A DNA stretch of 64,000 nucleotides from Bacteroidaceae bacterium (GTDB taxonomy: Bacteria; Bacteroidota; Bacteroidia; Bacteroidales; Bacteroidaceae): NCBI GenBank assembly GCA_024688885.1, contig JAILDV010000002.1:1-64000 (forward strand), read 5' to 3'. The translations under genes and the position numbers were made by a program. Positions 1-11,800 of this stretch are shown in pieces; positions within the stretch are counted from its first letter, which is position 1; every line of letters begins with the position of its first letter. The notes below the pieces were generated by a model. That model searched no databases, was not told the DNA's origin, and was given only the letters and a program-made list of their open reading frames with translations.

Positions 1-2
1 AG

Positions 3-215
3 CTTTGCAACGATATAAGAAAGGTTGAGGTGTCATTGAAGGTCGTGAAACCAGAGACGGCAATGAACAAGCAGGCGAGCCTCACTGTAGTGCTGCCAAA
101 AACGGAGTTGTTTGCCGAGAAGATTTGCGACACATTTGAAGAAGCAATCATGGAATCGCTGGCTGCAATTGAAAAACAGCTTGGCAAATACAAAGAAAAA
201 CAGACAAATATTTAA
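3..215 (+). CDS. hpf: Ribosome hibernation promoting factor (HPF/RaiA family), 3' part only
   Basis: The reading frame is open from the first bases of the window and ends at 215, so the true start lies upstream. The visible 70 or so residues include VSLKVVKPE, FAEKICDTFEEAI and a lysine-rich C-terminal helix ending in KYKEKQTNI. This matches the second half of short Bacteroidetes HPF proteins (usually about 100 aa), which bind the 30S subunit and inactivate ribosomes in stationary phase. The GTG at position 30 is inside the conserved strand and is not a start. A promoter for the downstream tRNA-tuf operon lies just after the stop. Confidence 0.85.
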   Translation, partial: LCNDIRKVEVSLKVVKPETAMNKQASLTVVLPKTELFAEKICDTFEEAIMESLAAIEKQLGKYKEKQTNI

Positions 216-233
216 AAAAGTCTGTAAAAAAGT

Positions 234-263
234 TTTGCATTTGCAAAATAATGCCTAAATTTG
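234..263 (+). promoter_or_regulatory. Bacteroidetes-type promoter for the tRNA-Thr/tuf operon
   Basis: A perfect -7 box TAAATTTG lies at 256-263, with TTTG at 234-237 as the -33 element and an 18-bp spacer. It sits about 43 bp before the first tRNA and after the hpf stop, so it probably drives the tRNA-Thr, tRNA-Thr, tuf, tRNA-Trp transcript. Confidence 0.65.
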
Positions 264-305
264 CACCCGTTTCGCATGGATTCGTCTGTGCGAACGGTTT
301 TATAA

Positions 306-379
306 GCCTCTTTAGCTCAGTTGGCCAGAGCACGTGATTTGTAATCTCGGGGTCGTTGGTTCGAATCCGACAAGAGGCT
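306..379 (+). tRNA. tRNA-Thr (anticodon UGU)
   Basis: The acceptor stem GCCTCTT (306-312) pairs with AAGAGGC (372-378). The D-arm TAGCTCAGTTGG and T-loop GGTTCGAATCC are canonical. The anticodon loop TTTGTAA gives UGU, which reads ACA threonine codons. The anticodon stem has one T-T mismatch. CCA is not encoded. Confidence 0.95.
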
Positions 380-466
380 CTGAAACGGGGCGAAAGGTGG
401 GGGTGACCAGATGAACTGGAATATACATTATTAATATAAGGAGAAAAGTGTTTTGTGCACAGAAAG

Positions 467-538
<72 letters not shown>

Positions 539-601
539 CTCCAAATGAAATAAGAGATCAATAAAAACAAATTTAATAACTCTAAAGAATATTTTTTAGC
601 T

Positions 602-1783
602 ATGGCAAAAGAAACATTCGTTCGTACCAAACCACATGTTAACATCGGTACGATTGGTCACGTTGACCACGGTAAGACTACTCTTACTGCTGCTATCACT
701 ACAGTGCTCGCTAAGCAGGGCCTTTCTGAGGTTAAGTCTTTCGACCAGATTGACAACGCTCCAGAAGAGAAAGAGCGCGGTATCACTATCAACACTGCAC
801 ACGTTGAGTACGAGACTGCAAAACGTCACTACGCTCACGTGGACTGTCCTGGACACGCCGACTATGTGAAGAACATGGTAACTGGTGCTGCTCAGATGGA
901 CGGTGCAATCATCGTGGTTGCTGCAACTGACGGTCCTATGCCTCAGACTCGTGAGCACATCTTGCTCGCTCGTCAGGTGAACGTGCCTCGTCTGGTTGTG
1001 TTCATGAACAAGTGTGACATGGTTGACGATGAGGAAATGCTTGAACTCGTTGAGATGGACATGCAGGATCTCCTCGCTCAGTATGATTTCGAAGCAGAAA
1101 CTCCAATCATCCGCGGTTCTGCTCTTGGTGCCCTCAACGGCGTTAAGGAGTGGGAAGACAAGGTAATGGAGTTGATGGATGCTTGTGACACTTGGATTCA
1201 GGAGCCAGTTCGTGACATCGATAAGCCTTTCTTGATGCCTGTTGAGGACGTGTTCTCAATCACAGGTCGTGGTACAGTGGCAACTGGTCGTATCGAGACT
1301 GGTATTGTGAAGGTTGGTGACGAAGTTCAGCTCCTCGGTCTTGGTGAAGACAAGAAGTCAGTTGTTACTGGTGTCGAGATGTTCCGTAAGATTCTTGAAA
1401 CTGGTGAGGCTGGTGATAACGTAGGTCTGCTGCTCCGTGGTATCGATAAGAAGGAAGTTAAGCGTGGTATGGTGATTACTCACCCTGGAGTTATCACACC
1501 TCACAAGGGCTTCAAGGCATCTATCTACGTGCTGAAGAAGGAAGAGGGTGGTCGTCACACTCCATTCAAGAACCACTATCGTCCACAGTTCTACCTTCGT
1601 ACAATGGACTGCACCGGTGAAATCGCTCTTCCAGACGGAATCGAGATGGTGATGCCTGGTGATAACGTGGAGATCAAGGTTGAACTCATCTACCCAGTTG
1701 CTATCAACGTAGGTCTTCGTTTCGCTATCCGCGAAGGTGGCCGCACCGTTGGTTCTGGTCAGATCACAGAGGTTTTTGATTAA
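602..1783 (+). CDS. tuf: Elongation factor Tu
   Basis: This is a full-length 393-aa translation elongation factor Tu, the GTPase that delivers aminoacyl-tRNA to the ribosomal A site. The G1 motif GHVDHGKT is at residues 19-26, DCPGH at 81-85 and NKCD at 136-139. Domains 2 and 3 follow and the protein ends in QITEVFD. The start ATG follows an AT-rich leader without a Shine-Dalgarno sequence, as usual in Bacteroidetes. It lies between two upstream tRNA genes and tRNA-Trp, the standard order in this phylum. Codon choice is strongly biased, as expected for a very highly expressed gene. Confidence 0.99.
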   Translation: MAKETFVRTKPHVNIGTIGHVDHGKTTLTAAITTVLAKQGLSEVKSFDQIDNAPEEKERGITINTAHVEYETAKRHYAHVDCPGHADYVKNMVTGAAQMDGAIIVVAATDGPMPQTREHILLARQVNVPRLVVFMNKCDMVDDEEMLELVEMDMQDLLAQYDFEAETPIIRGSALGALNGVKEWEDKVMELMDACDTWIQEPVRDIDKPFLMPVEDVFSITGRGTVATGRIETGIVKVGDEVQLLGLGEDKKSVVTGVEMFRKILETGEAGDNVGLLLRGIDKKEVKRGMVITHPGVITPHKGFKASIYVLKKEEGGRHTPFKNHYRPQFYLRTMDCTGEIALPDGIEMVMPGDNVEIKVELIYPVAINVGLRFAIREGGRTVGSGQITEVFD

Positions 1784-1810
1784 TCGATTGATTAACAATA
1801 CTCAAGATAT

Positions 1811-1842
1811 GGTGTCAAGGGGCATTTTTGTCGCTTGACACC
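1811..1842 (+). other. Hairpin between tuf and tRNA-Trp
   Basis: GGTGTCAAG (1811-1819) pairs perfectly with CTTGACACC (1834-1842) around a 14-nt loop. No U-run follows, so it looks more like a processing or partial-termination hairpin than a full terminator. It may separate tuf mRNA from the downstream tRNA-Trp/secE part. Confidence 0.5.
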
Positions 1843-1848
1843 TAATCT

Positions 1849-1921
1849 ACGGGAATAGCTCAGTTGGCAGAGCACTGGTCTCCAAAACCAGGTGTCGGGA
1901 GTTCGAGCCTCTCTTCCCGTG
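1849..1921 (+). tRNA. tRNA-Trp (anticodon CCA)
   Basis: The acceptor stem ACGGGAA (1849-1855) pairs with TTCCCGT (1914-1920), followed by discriminator G. The anticodon stem CTGGT/ACCAG encloses CTCCAAA, giving CCA for tryptophan. The placement between tuf and secE is characteristic of Bacteroidetes and many other bacteria. Confidence 0.96.
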
Positions 1922-1939
1922 CAAAAATCATGTAAGAAT

Positions 1940-2134
1940 ATGAATAGTATTATCACATATTGCAAAGAATCCTACGATGAACTTGTTCACAAGGTGACTT
2001 GGCCAACCAACAAAGAGTTGACTTCGCAGGCGATACTTGTATTATCAGCTTCCATCATTATCGCCCTGCTGGTCTGGATCGTAGACACTGCTTTCGAGGA
2101 GCTTATGAAGCTCGTGTATTCACTCTTTAATTAA
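1940..2134 (+). CDS. secE: Preprotein translocase subunit SecE
   Basis: This 64-aa protein has an amphipathic N-terminal helix ([16 protein letters not shown]) and one transmembrane segment at about residues 33-55, the minimal single-span SecE form. SecE stabilises the SecY channel in the inner membrane. The ATG at 1940 was chosen because a longer in-frame start at 1892 would lie inside tRNA-Trp. The gene is followed 14 bp later by nusG, the conserved secE-nusG order. Confidence 0.95.
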   Translation: MNSIITYCKESYDELVHKVTWPTNKELTSQAILVLSASIIIALLVWIVDTAFEELMKLVYSLFN

Positions 2135-2148
2135 TTGTTAGGAGTAAT

Positions 2149-2769
2149 ATGGCAGAATCAGATGTTAGAATTGATGAGAAAACAGGCCTTAAGATTTGGG
2201 CGAACAAATCTAAGGATGCCCCTGTTTTGAGATGGTATGTCCTCAAGGCTATTAGTGGTAAAGAGGCTTCAGTCAAGGAATATATTGAACTTGACATGAA
2301 GAACCATGGTTATGAGGACAGGGTGTCTCAAGTTCTCATCCCTCAGGAGAACATTATCAAGGTAGGCGCCAATAATAAGCGTATACCTGCTAAGAGGAAT
2401 CTTCTTCCTGGCTATGTTCTTGTAGAGGCTGCTCTCGATGGCGAGATTACGCACATGCTTCGAAACACACCTAATGTGCTCGGATTCCTTGGCGGCACTG
2501 ACAAGCCTTCTCCTGTTCGTCAGGCAGAGGTGAACAGAATGCTGGGTCTTGGAGCTGAGTCAGAGGAAGGTTTTGCTGAAGCGGTTGTCAATGTTGACTT
2601 CCTGGTGGGTGAGTCTGTCAAAGTGAATGACGGACCGTTCACAGGCTTCGATGGTGTCATTGAAGAGGTCAACACGGACAAGCAGAAACTCAAGGTTTCG
2701 GTCAAGATATTCGGAAGGGTGACACCTCTCGAATTGGCCTTCACGCAGGTTTCAAAGGAACTTGCCTGA
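2149..2769 (+). CDS. nusG: Transcription termination/antitermination factor NusG
   Basis: This 206-aa protein has the NusG N-terminal (NGN) domain from about residue 28 ([18 protein letters not shown], then [10 protein letters not shown]) and a C-terminal KOW domain ([16 protein letters not shown]). NusG binds the RNA polymerase clamp and promotes processivity, and it links to Rho and ribosomes. The roughly 25-residue charged N-terminal extension before NGN is longer than in E. coli. The next gene, rplK, begins 54 bp downstream, the standard order. Confidence 0.97.
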   Translation: MAESDVRIDEKTGLKIWANKSKDAPVLRWYVLKAISGKEASVKEYIELDMKNHGYEDRVSQVLIPQENIIKVGANNKRIPAKRNLLPGYVLVEAALDGEITHMLRNTPNVLGFLGGTDKPSPVRQAEVNRMLGLGAESEEGFAEAVVNVDFLVGESVKVNDGPFTGFDGVIEEVNTDKQKLKVSVKIFGRVTPLELAFTQVSKELA

Positions 2770-2823
2770 TGTTACGCGGGCATGTCCTTTTTATCGTTAA
2801 ATTATTAAATACAGAATTAAAAA

Positions 2824-3264
2824 ATGGCTAAAGAAGTTGCTGGATTAATCAAATTGCAGATTAAGGGCGGTGCAGCTAATCCATCCCCTCCAGTAGGACC
2901 TGCTTTGGGTTCTAAGGGAATCAACATCATGGATTTCTGTAAAGCATTCAACGCCAGAACTCAGGATAAGGCAGGAAAAGTTCTTCCAGTCGTTATCACT
3001 TACTATGCAGATAAGTCTTATGATTTCGTGATCAAGACTCCACCTGCTGCTATTCAGCTGATGGAGGCTGCCAAGATTAAGAAGGGTTCTGCAGAACCTA
3101 ACCGTAAGAAGGTGGCTGAGGTGACATGGGATCAGATTCGTACTATCGCAGAAGATAAGATGCCTGATTTGAATTGCTTTACAATCGAGTCTGCAATGTC
3201 TATGATTGCAGGTACAGCAAGAAGTATGGGTATTAAAGTTAAAGGAGAATTCCCTGGTAAATAA
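2824..3264 (+). CDS. rplK: 50S ribosomal protein L11
   Basis: This 146-aa protein has the L11 signature: the N-terminal proline-rich motif [15 protein letters not shown] that contacts factors, and a C-terminal rRNA-binding domain with [10 protein letters not shown] near the end. It binds 23S rRNA at the GTPase-associated centre. It lies 16 bp before rplA, the usual rplKA pair. Confidence 0.98.
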   Translation: MAKEVAGLIKLQIKGGAANPSPPVGPALGSKGINIMDFCKAFNARTQDKAGKVLPVVITYYADKSYDFVIKTPPAAIQLMEAAKIKKGSAEPNRKKVAEVTWDQIRTIAEDKMPDLNCFTIESAMSMIAGTARSMGIKVKGEFPGK

Positions 3265-3280
3265 TTAAAAATTCAATCAA

Positions 3281-3976
3281 ATGAGTAAACTATCAAAAAA
3301 TCAGAAAGCAGTTGCTGACAAGGTTGAAGCAGGGAAGGAATACACGTTGGCTGAGGCATCTCAGTTGGTGAAGGACATCACTTTCACTAAGTTTGATGCT
3401 TCGCTTGACATCGACATCCGTCTTGGAGTTGACCCTCGTAAGGCAAATCAGATGGTACGTGGTGTTGTGTCTCTCCCTAACGGAACTGGTAAGGAAGTTC
3501 GTGTCCTTGCACTCGTTACTTCTGATCAAGTTGCTGCTGCTACAGAAGCAGGTGCTGACTATGTTGGTCTTGAAGAGTATATCGACAAGATCAAGGGTGG
3601 CTGGACTGATATCGATGTCATCTTCACTATGCCTTCTTGCATGGGTAAGATTGGTGCTCTCGGTCGTGTCCTCGGTCCTCGTGGATTGATGCCTAACCCT
3701 AAGAGTGGCACTGTGACAATGGACGTTGCAAAGGCTATCCGTGAGGTGAAGCAAGGTAAGATTGATTTCAAGGTGGACAAGACTGGTATCGTTCACGCTT
3801 CTATCGGTAAGGTTTCATTCTCTGCCGAGAAGATTGCTCAGAACGCTCAGGAGTTTATCAACACCATCATCAAGTTGAAGCCTGCTACCGCTAAGGGTAC
3901 CTACATTAAGAGCATTTATCTTTCAAGTACTATGAGTAAGGGCGTGAAGATCGACCCTAAGTCTGTTGAATCATAA
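3281..3976 (+). CDS. rplA: 50S ribosomal protein L1
   Basis: This 231-aa L1 protein of the mobile L1 stalk shows the conserved segment [20 protein letters not shown] and the late motif [18 protein letters not shown]. In many bacteria L1 autogenously represses rplKA by binding the leader of rplK; the 54-nt nusG-rplK gap here is short and I could not identify the binding fold. It is followed by rplJ after 15 bp. Confidence 0.98.
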   Translation: MSKLSKNQKAVADKVEAGKEYTLAEASQLVKDITFTKFDASLDIDIRLGVDPRKANQMVRGVVSLPNGTGKEVRVLALVTSDQVAAATEAGADYVGLEEYIDKIKGGWTDIDVIFTMPSCMGKIGALGRVLGPRGLMPNPKSGTVTMDVAKAIREVKQGKIDFKVDKTGIVHASIGKVSFSAEKIAQNAQEFINTIIKLKPATAKGTYIKSIYLSSTMSKGVKIDPKSVES

Positions 3977-3991
3977 ATTTAGATCAGAATC

Positions 3992-4516
3992 ATGAAGAAA
4001 GAAGATAAAGCTTTATTGATTGATAGTCTTGTTGAAAAGCTCAACAACTATCCTCATTTCTACGTTGTAGATGTAACGGCTCTTGACTCTCAGACTACAA
4101 GTGACCTCCGTCGTGCATGTTTCAAGAATGAAATCAAGCTTCAGGTTGTGAAGAACACCCTCTTCATCAAGGCTCTTGAGAAAGTGGGTAATCCTGAATT
4201 TGAAGCTTTGAAGCCAATCCTTAAGAATACAACTGGTATCATGTTCTGTCAGGTTGCCAATCAGCCTGCAAAACTGATTAAGTCTTTCGCGAAGGATCAT
4301 GGTGACATGCCTGCACTCAAGGGTGCATTCGCAGAGGAAAGTGTTTACATCGGAGCAGATCAGCTCGGCGCTCTGGCATCTATCAAGAGCAAGAACGAAC
4401 TCATTGCAGAGGTTGTTTCTATGCTCGAAGGTCCTGTCAACAGCGTCCTGTCAGCACTCGATGGTGGCACTACTATTCACGGATTGCTTGACGCAATTGA
4501 GAAGAAGGGCGAATAA
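3992..4516 (+). CDS. rplJ: 50S ribosomal protein L10
   Basis: This 174-aa L10 protein forms the base of the L7/L12 stalk. It has the N-terminal rRNA-binding region (LNNYPHFYVVDVTAL, ending in VVKNTLFIKAL) and a C-terminal helix (VLSALDGGTTIHGLLDAIEK) that carries L7/L12 dimers. The gap to rplA is only 15 bp, so no separate L10 leader is visible. Confidence 0.97.
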   Translation: MKKEDKALLIDSLVEKLNNYPHFYVVDVTALDSQTTSDLRRACFKNEIKLQVVKNTLFIKALEKVGNPEFEALKPILKNTTGIMFCQVANQPAKLIKSFAKDHGDMPALKGAFAEESVYIGADQLGALASIKSKNELIAEVVSMLEGPVNSVLSALDGGTTIHGLLDAIEKKGE

Positions 4517-4559
4517 AAAATTAAAAAATAATAGTAACACATAAAAAACATTTAAGAAA

Positions 4560-4937
4560 ATGGCAGATGTTAAAGCTATCGCTGAAGAGTTGGTTAACTT
4601 GACAGTGAAAGAAGTAAGTGAACTTAAGACTATCCTCAAGGATGAGTACGGAATTGAGCCTGCTGCTGCAGCTGTTGCTGTTGCTGCTGGTCCTGCAGCT
4701 GGCGGTGAGGCTGCTGCTGAAGAGAAGACTTCATTCGACGTTGTTCTCAAGAGCGCAGGTGCTGCTAAGCTTCAGGTTGTAAAGGCAGCTAAGGAAGCTC
4801 TTGGTCTCGGTCTTAAGGAGGCAAAGGATCTTGTTGACGGTGCTCCTTGCAATGTGAAGGAAGGCGTTGATAAGGCTACTGCTGAGGCAGTTAAGGCAGC
4901 CCTCGAGGCAGCTGGTGCTGAGGTAGAGATTAAGTAA
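4560..4937 (+). CDS. rplL: 50S ribosomal protein L7/L12
   Basis: This 125-aa acidic stalk protein has an N-terminal dimerisation region ([19 protein letters not shown]), an alanine/glycine-rich hinge at about residues 36-56, and the factor-binding C-terminal domain with [18 protein letters not shown] strong hairpin with a T-run follows immediately and probably sets the ratio of ribosomal protein to RNA polymerase transcripts. Confidence 0.98.
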   Translation: MADVKAIAEELVNLTVKEVSELKTILKDEYGIEPAAAAVAVAAGPAAGGEAAAEEKTSFDVVLKSAGAAKLQVVKAAKEALGLGLKEAKDLVDGAPCNVKEGVDKATAEAVKAALEAAGAEVEIK

Positions 4938-4958
4938 TTTATCCCCTTTGAATACGAT

Positions 4959-4996
4959 GGTTAAGAATCCTCAGGTTGAGGGTTCTTAACCTTTTT
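4959..4996 (+). terminator. Intrinsic terminator/attenuator between rplL and rpoB
   Basis: A 14-bp stem (4959-4972 with 4978-4991, one G-T wobble) encloses a 5-nt loop and is followed by TTTTT. It lies between rplL and rpoB. Partial termination in this position is well known in E. coli; here the role is inferred from structure and place. Confidence 0.8.
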
Positions 4997-5050
4997 GTGT
5001 CTTTTAGGCTACAGCCTAATATCATTATCATCAAATCAACAATAAACAAG

Positions 5051-8000
5051 ATGTCTCAAATCATCAACAACCGAGTAAACTTTGCAACCGTAAAGAACCC
5101 GATGCCATATCCTGACTTCTTGGACGTTCAGCTCAAGTCGTTCAGGGATTTCCTTCAGTTGGACACACCACCTGAGAAGCGCAAGAATGATGGACTTTAC
5201 AAGGTTTTCGCAGAGAATTTCCCTATTGCTGACACACGCAATAACTTTGTGCTTGAGTTCTTGGACTACTATATTGATGCTCCCCGCTATTCCATCGAGG
5301 AGTGTCTGGAGCGTGGTCTTACTTACAGTGTGCCTTTGAAGGCAAAGCTCAAGCTCTATTGCTCAGACCCAGACCATGAGGATTTCGACACCGTCATTCA
5401 GGATGTATTCCTGGGTTCGATTCCTTATATGACAGACAACGGTACGTTCGTGATTAATGGTGCCGAACGTGTTGTCGTATCTCAGTTGCACCGTTCTCCT
5501 GGCGTGTTCTTCGGTTCAAGCGTTCACGCCAACGGTACACCTCTTTTCTCTGCTCGTATCATTCCTTTCAAGGGATCTTGGATTGAGTTTGCTACGGACA
5601 TCAACAACGTGATGTATGCCTACATCGATCGTAAGAAGAAGTTGCCTGTGACAACCCTTCTGCGTGCGATTGGTTTTGAGAATGATAGAGACATCCTTGA
5701 CATCTTCAATTTGTCTGATGAGATTAAGGTGAACGCCACTAATCTCAAGAAAGCAAAGGGCCGCAAGCTCGCTGCTCGTATCCTCCAGTCATGGAATGAG
5801 GACTTTGTGGACGAGGATACTGGTGAAGTTGTTTCTATCGAGCGTAACGAGATTGTGGTTGACCGTGACAATGTTATTGATGATGATGTCATTGAGAAGA
5901 TTTTGGATTCAGGTGTTGAAACCATTCTCGTGCAGCGTGAAGATGCAAATACAGCAGACTTCTCCATCATCTTTAACACGCTTCAGAAAGACCCAAGTAA
6001 CTCAGAGAAGGAAGCTATCACCTATGTCTATCGCCAGCTCCGTAATGCTGACCCTGCAGATGATGCTTCAGCTCGTGAAGTGATCAATGGCTTGTTCTTC
6101 TCAGACAAGCGTTATGACCTCGGTGATGTAGGTCGTTACCGCATTAATAGAAAGTTGAACCTTTCCATTGACCCAGAGATTCGTGTCTTGACGAAGGAGG
6201 ACATCATCGAGATTATCAAGTATCTTGTTGAGTTGGCCAACTCTAAAGCTGTTGTGGATGATATCGACCACCTCTCCAACCGTCGTGTGCGTACGGTGGG
6301 TGAACAACTCTCCAACCAGTTTGCCAGTGGTCTCGCTCGCATGAGCCGTACCATCCGTGAACGCATGAATGTGCGTGACAATGAGGTGTTCTCTCCAACC
6401 GATTTGATTAACGCGAAGACCATCTCCAGCGTCATCAATTCTTTCTTCGGAACGAACCCATTGTCTCAGTTCATGGATCAGACCAACCCATTGGCAGAGG
6501 TGACTCACAAACGTCGTCTTTCAGCCCTTGGTCCTGGTGGTCTTTCTCGTGAGCGTGCAGGTTTCGAGGTTCGTGACGTACACTATACGCACTATGGTCG
6601 TTTGTGTCCAATTGAGTCTCCTGAAGGTCCAAACATCGGTTTGATTTCTTCTCTTTGCGTTTATGCAAAGATCAACAATCTCGGCTTCATCGAGACACCT
6701 TATCGTAAGGTGATTGACGGTGTGGCTGACATCAATAATGACCACATTGTTTACCTCTCTGCAGAAGAAGAGGAGAACAAGATTATCGGTCAGGGTAATG
6801 CACCTTTGAAAGATGATGGTCACTTTATTCGTAAAGTCGTTAAGTGTCGTAAAGATGCTGACTATCCAGTGGTGCCTCCTACAGAAGTGGATTACATGGA
6901 TGTCGCTCCACAGCAGATTGCTTCTATCGCAGCTGCCCTGATTCCATTCTTGGAGCACGACGATGCCCACCGCGCACTCATGGGATCAAACATGATGCGT
7001 CAGGCAGTTCCATTGATTCGCACAGAAGCTCCTATCGTCGGTACTGGTATTGAGAAGCAGGTGTGTGAAGACTCACGTACGATGATTGTGGCAGAAGGTG
7101 ATGGTGTGGTGGAATACGTTGATGCCACCACTATCCGCATTCTTTACAACCGTACTGAAGATGAAGAGTTTGTCAGCTTCGAACCGGCACTCAAAGAATA
7201 TAAGATTCCTAAGTTCCGTCGCACTAACCAGAACATGACCATCGACCTTCGTCCCATCTGTGACCGTGGTCAGCAGGTGAAGAAGGGCGACATCCTCACC
7301 GAAGGTTATGCAACCGAGAATGGTGAGTTGGCACTTGGTCGCAACCTCCTTGTGGCATACATGCCTTGGAAGGGTTACAACTATGAGGATGCCATCGTGC
7401 TCAACGAACGTGTTGTTCGTGAAGACCTCCTCACTTCTGTTCACGTGGATGAGTATTCACTCGAAGTGCGTGAGACCAAGCGTGGTGTAGAGGAACTCAC
7501 TGCCGATATTCCAAATGTCAGCGAGGATGCAACGAAAGACCTCGACGAAAATGGTATCGTTCGTGTGGGTGCCCGCATCGAGCCAGGTGATATCTTGATT
7601 GGTAAGATCACTCCTAAGGGTGAGTCTGACCCAACACCAGAAGAGAAACTTCTTCGTGCCATCTTTGGTGACAAGGCTGGTGACGTGAAGGACGCCTCTC
7701 TTAAGGCAACTCCTTCTCTCGCAGGTGTCGTTATTGATAAGAAACTCTTCTCCAAAGCCATCAAGACTCGTGCTTCAAAGGCAGAGGACAAGAAGATTCT
7801 TCCTAAATATGACCAGGAATACCAAGACAAGATGGACGGTCTTAAGGAAATCCTCATTGACAAGATTCTCACCCTCACGAAGGGTAAGACTTCTAAGGGT
7901 GTGAAGGATTACATGGGTGCCGACATCATTCCTGCTGGTGCGAAGTTCATTGCAGGTGCGCTTCATAACATCGACTACACGGCTGTTCAGCTCAGTGGTT

Positions 8001-8860
8001 GGACTAAGGATGAGCACACCAACGAACTCATCCGTCAGTTGGTCATCAATTACCTCAAGCAGTACAAGATTCTTGCTGCAGAACTTCACCGTAAGAAGTT
8101 TGCCCTCACGATTGGTGATGAGCTCCCATCGGGCATTATCCAGATGGCAAAGGTTTACATCGCCAAGAAGCGTAAGATGGGTGTGGGTGATAAGATGGCA
8201 GGTCGTCACGGTAACAAAGGTATTGTGTCAAAGATTGTCCGTCAGGAGGATATGCCATTCCTCGAGGATGGTACTCCTGTAGATATCGTGCTCAACCCGC
8301 TGGGTGTGCCTTCACGTATGAACATCGGTCAGATATTCGAGACTGTGTTGGGTGCAGCTGGTAAGAAGCTCAACGTGAAGTTCGCCACACCAATTTTCGA
8401 TGGTGCTCGTCTTGAGGACCTTTGCGAATGGACTGACAAGGCAGGACTTCCACGTTATGGACGTACTTACCTCTACAATGGTGAAACAGGTCTTCGCTTC
8501 GACCAACCCGCAACAGTGGGTGTAACCTACATGTTGAAACTCGGTCACATGGTGGAAGACAAGATGCATGCACGTTCCATCGGTCCTTACTCTCTCATCA
8601 CTCAGCAGCCACTTGGTGGTAAAGCACAGTTTGGTGGTCAGCGTTTCGGAGAGATGGAGGTTTGGGCACTCGAAGCATTCGGTGCATCTCACGTTCTTCA
8701 AGAGATCCTTACGATTAAGTCAGATGATGTCAATGGCCGTAGCAAGGCTTATGAAGCTATCGTCAAGGGCGATCCGATGCCAACTCCAGGCATTCCAGAA
8801 TCCCTCAACGTGCTTCTCCACGAGCTTCGTGGTCTCGGTCTCAGCATCTCATTGGATTAA
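5051..8860 (+). CDS. rpoB: DNA-directed RNA polymerase subunit beta
   Basis: This 1269-aa catalytic beta subunit starts [11 protein letters not shown], typical for Bacteroidetes. The ATG at 5051 was chosen because the longer frame from 4976 would run through the terminator hairpin. The rifampicin region is recognisable ([37 protein letters not shown]). The C-terminal part has [18 protein letters not shown] and the end [19 protein letters not shown]. The residues I can read in the rifampicin cluster (Q, D, H, R, S) are the sensitive wild type. The 24-bp gap to rpoC indicates co-transcription. Confidence 0.99.
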   Translation: MSQIINNRVNFATVKNPMPYPDFLDVQLKSFRDFLQLDTPPEKRKNDGLYKVFAENFPIADTRNNFVLEFLDYYIDAPRYSIEECLERGLTYSVPLKAKLKLYCSDPDHEDFDTVIQDVFLGSIPYMTDNGTFVINGAERVVVSQLHRSPGVFFGSSVHANGTPLFSARIIPFKGSWIEFATDINNVMYAYIDRKKKLPVTTLLRAIGFENDRDILDIFNLSDEIKVNATNLKKAKGRKLAARILQSWNEDFVDEDTGEVVSIERNEIVVDRDNVIDDDVIEKILDSGVETILVQREDANTADFSIIFNTLQKDPSNSEKEAITYVYRQLRNADPADDASAREVINGLFFSDKRYDLGDVGRYRINRKLNLSIDPEIRVLTKEDIIEIIKYLVELANSKAVVDDIDHLSNRRVRTVGEQLSNQFASGLARMSRTIRERMNVRDNEVFSPTDLINAKTISSVINSFFGTNPLSQFMDQTNPLAEVTHKRRLSALGPGGLSRERAGFEVRDVHYTHYGRLCPIESPEGPNIGLISSLCVYAKINNLGFIETPYRKVIDGVADINNDHIVYLSAEEEENKIIGQGNAPLKDDGHFIRKVVKCRKDADYPVVPPTEVDYMDVAPQQIASIAAALIPFLEHDDAHRALMGSNMMRQAVPLIRTEAPIVGTGIEKQVCEDSRTMIVAEGDGVVEYVDATTIRILYNRTEDEEFVSFEPALKEYKIPKFRRTNQNMTIDLRPICDRGQQVKKGDILTEGYATENGELALGRNLLVAYMPWKGYNYEDAIVLNERVVREDLLTSVHVDEYSLEVRETKRGVEELTADIPNVSEDATKDLDENGIVRVGARIEPGDILIGKITPKGESDPTPEEKLLRAIFGDKAGDVKDASLKATPSLAGVVIDKKLFSKAIKTRASKAEDKKILPKYDQEYQDKMDGLKEILIDKILTLTKGKTSKGVKDYMGADIIPAGAKFIAGALHNIDYTAVQLSGWTKDEHTNELIRQLVINYLKQYKILAAELHRKKFALTIGDELPSGIIQMAKVYIAKKRKMGVGDKMAGRHGNKGIVSKIVRQEDMPFLEDGTPVDIVLNPLGVPSRMNIGQIFETVLGAAGKKLNVKFATPIFDGARLEDLCEWTDKAGLPRYGRTYLYNGETGLRFDQPATVGVTYMLKLGHMVEDKMHARSIGPYSLITQQPLGGKAQFGGQRFGEMEVWALEAFGASHVLQEILTIKSDDVNGRSKAYEAIVKGDPMPTPGIPESLNVLLHELRGLGLSISLD

Positions 8861-8884
8861 CTTATATAAAGACACTTATATAAC

Positions 8885-11800
8885 ATGGCTTTTAAGAAAG
8901 AATCAAAAATCAAAAATAATTTCACCAAAATCACCATCAGCCTTGCATCTCCAGAGGAGATTCTCGAAAACAGCTGTGGTGAGGTGCTGAAGCCGGAAAC
9001 CATCAACTACCGCACTTATAAGCCTGAGCGCGATGGTCTCTTCTGCGAGCGTATCTTCGGTCCCACCAAGGACTATGAATGCCATTGCGGCAAGTACAAG
9101 CGCATCCGCTACAAAGGTATCGTCTGCGACCGATGCGGTGTTGAGGTGACAGAGAAGAAAGTGCGTCGTGAACGTACTGGTCACATCGCACTCGTTGTGC
9201 CAGTTGCTCACATCTGGTACTTCCGTTCGTTGCCCAACAAGATTGGCTATCTTCTCGGTCTTCCCACCAAGAAGCTTGATGCTGTCATCTACTATGAGCG
9301 CTACATCATTATCCAGGCAGGTGCTGCTGAAGATGCTGAGAAGAACATCATGAATGGTGAGTTGCTTTCTGAAGAGGAGTATTACGACATCGTCGACAAT
9401 CTTGACCCCAACAACGAATTGCTTCCTGATGAGGATCCCAACAAGTTCATCGCTTTGATGGGTGCTGAGGCGATTGAGTATATGCTCCAGCGCATTGACC
9501 TTGACCATCTTGCCAACGAACTGCGTGCAGCAGCTGATAAGGATGGTTCTGTTCAGCGCAAGACAGAAGCGCTCAAGCGTCTACAGGTGGTTGAGTCCTT
9601 CCGTGCAAGCAAGGGCAAGAGCCGTCCAGAGTGGATGATTATGCACAACATCCCTGTGACTCCTCCGGATCTCCGTCCGCTTGTGCCACTGGATGGTGGA
9701 CGTTTCGCCACATCCGATTTGAACGACCTCTATCGTCGTGTCATCATACGTAACAACCGTCTGAAGCGACTCATTGAAATCAAGGCTCCGGATGTCATTC
9801 TCCGCAACGAGAAGCGCATGCTTCAGGAAGCCGTTGACTCTCTCTTCGACAACTCTCGCAAGAGCAGTGCCGTGAAGAGTGAGAGCAACCGTCCTCTGAA
9901 GTCTCTCTCCGATGCCCTCAAGGGTAAGCAGGGACGTTTCCGTCAGAACCTTCTCGGTAAACGTGTTGACTACTCTGCACGTTCCGTTATTGTCGTGGGT
10001 CCTGAGCTCAACATGGGTGAATGCGGTCTGCCAAAGCTGATGGCTGCAGAACTTTACAAGCCTTTCGTCATTCGTAAGCTCATCGAGCGCGGTATCGTGA
10101 AGACTGTGAAGTCTGCCAAGAAGATTGTGGACCGTCGCGATCCAGTCGTTTGGGACATCCTTGAATACGTGATGAAGGGACACCCAGTGCTCCTCAACCG
10201 TGCACCCACACTGCACCGTCTGGGTATTCAGGCATTCCAGCCCCGCATGATTGAAGGTAAGGCAATCCAGTTGCACCCACTCGCATGTACAGCATTCAAT
10301 GCTGACTTCGACGGTGACCAGATGGCTGTTCACCTTCCCCTCTCCAACGAGGCTATCCTTGAAGCTCAGCTTCTGATGCTTCAGTCTCACAATATCTTGT
10401 CTCCTGCCAGTGGTGAGCCTATCACCGTTCCTTCTCAGGACATGGTGCTTGGTCTCTACTACATCTCCAAGGTTCGTCCGGGAGCGAAAGGCGAAGGACT
10501 CACATTCTATGGTCCTGAAGAGGCTATCATCGCCTTCAACGAGGGCAAGGTTGACGTGCACGCATTGATTAAGTGTGTTGTTCGTGATATAGATGAGAAC
10601 GGCAATCCATATAAGCATCTTGTTGAGACCACTGTCGGACGTATCACCATCAACGAGGTGGTGCCTGATGAGATTGGTTTCGTCAACGAGGTGATTGGTA
10701 AAAAAGCCCTCAAGCGTGTCATCACACGCGTGATTAAGGGTGTTGGTATGGCACGAGCTTGTGAATTCCTTGACGGTATCAAGAATCTTGGCTACCGCAA
10801 GGCATACGAGGGTGGACTTTCCTTCGTGCTCGACGATATCATCATCCCGGCAGAGAAGGAGCAGATTGTTCAGGACGGTCACGATGCTGTTGACCAGATT
10901 ACCATGAACTATCAGATGGGTCTTATCACCGACAAGGACCGTTACCAGCAGGTGGTGGAAACTTGGACGAAGGTGAACGAGAACATCAAGAAGACCCTGA
11001 TGAAGCAGATGACCGAAGCCGACCAGGGCTTCAACGCAGTCTTCATGATGCTCGACTCTGGTGCCCGTGGTTCTGCCGACCAGATTGCTCAGCTCGCTGG
11101 TATGCGTGGTCTGATGGCAAAGCCTCAGAAGGCTGGTGCTTCCGACAACAACATCATCGAGAACCCAATCCTGTCCAACTTCAAGGAGGGTATGTCAGTG
11201 CTTGAGTACTTCATCTCTACACACGGTGCCCGTAAGGGTCTTGCCGACACCGCCTTGAAGACTGCCGACGCAGGTTACCTCACTCGTCGTCTTGTCGATG
11301 TGTCTCACGACGTCATCATCAACGAAGAAGACTGTGGCACACTGCGTGGACTTGTCTGCACAGCTCTCAAAGACGGTGACCGCGTGGTGGCATCCCTTGC
11401 AGAGCGCATCCTCGGACGTGTGTCTGTTCATGACATCATCAATCCTCAGAACAACGAGCTCATTGTTGCCAGTGGTGAAGAAATCACTGACCGCATCGCA
11501 GCAGAGATTGAAGCTTGTGGCATTGAGAGCGTCGAGATTCGTTCAGTTCTCACATGTGAGAGCAAGAAGGGTGTCTGCATGAAGTGCTATGGACGTAACC
11601 TTGCCACTCAGCGTATGGTGCAGAAGGGTGAGGCAGTCGGTGTCATCGCCGCACAGGCCATCGGTGAGCCAGGTACACAGTTGACACTCCGTACGTTCCA
11701 CGCCGGTGGTGTGGCAGGTAACGCTGCAGCCAACGCACAGATTAAAGCAAAGAATAAGTCTAAGATAGAAATCGATGAGTTGCGCACTGTTGCACGTCCT

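Noticed and set aside
1892-1939. Longer in-frame N-terminus for secE
   Set aside because: It lies within tRNA-Trp; the ATG at 1940 gives the normal SecE length.
4976-5050. Longer in-frame N-terminus for rpoB
   Set aside because: It would be encoded by the terminator hairpin; the protein from 5051 starts with the usual [11 protein letters not shown].
9581-10882. 433-codon frame on the minus strand
   Set aside because: It is antisense to rpoC and follows from that gene's biased codon use.
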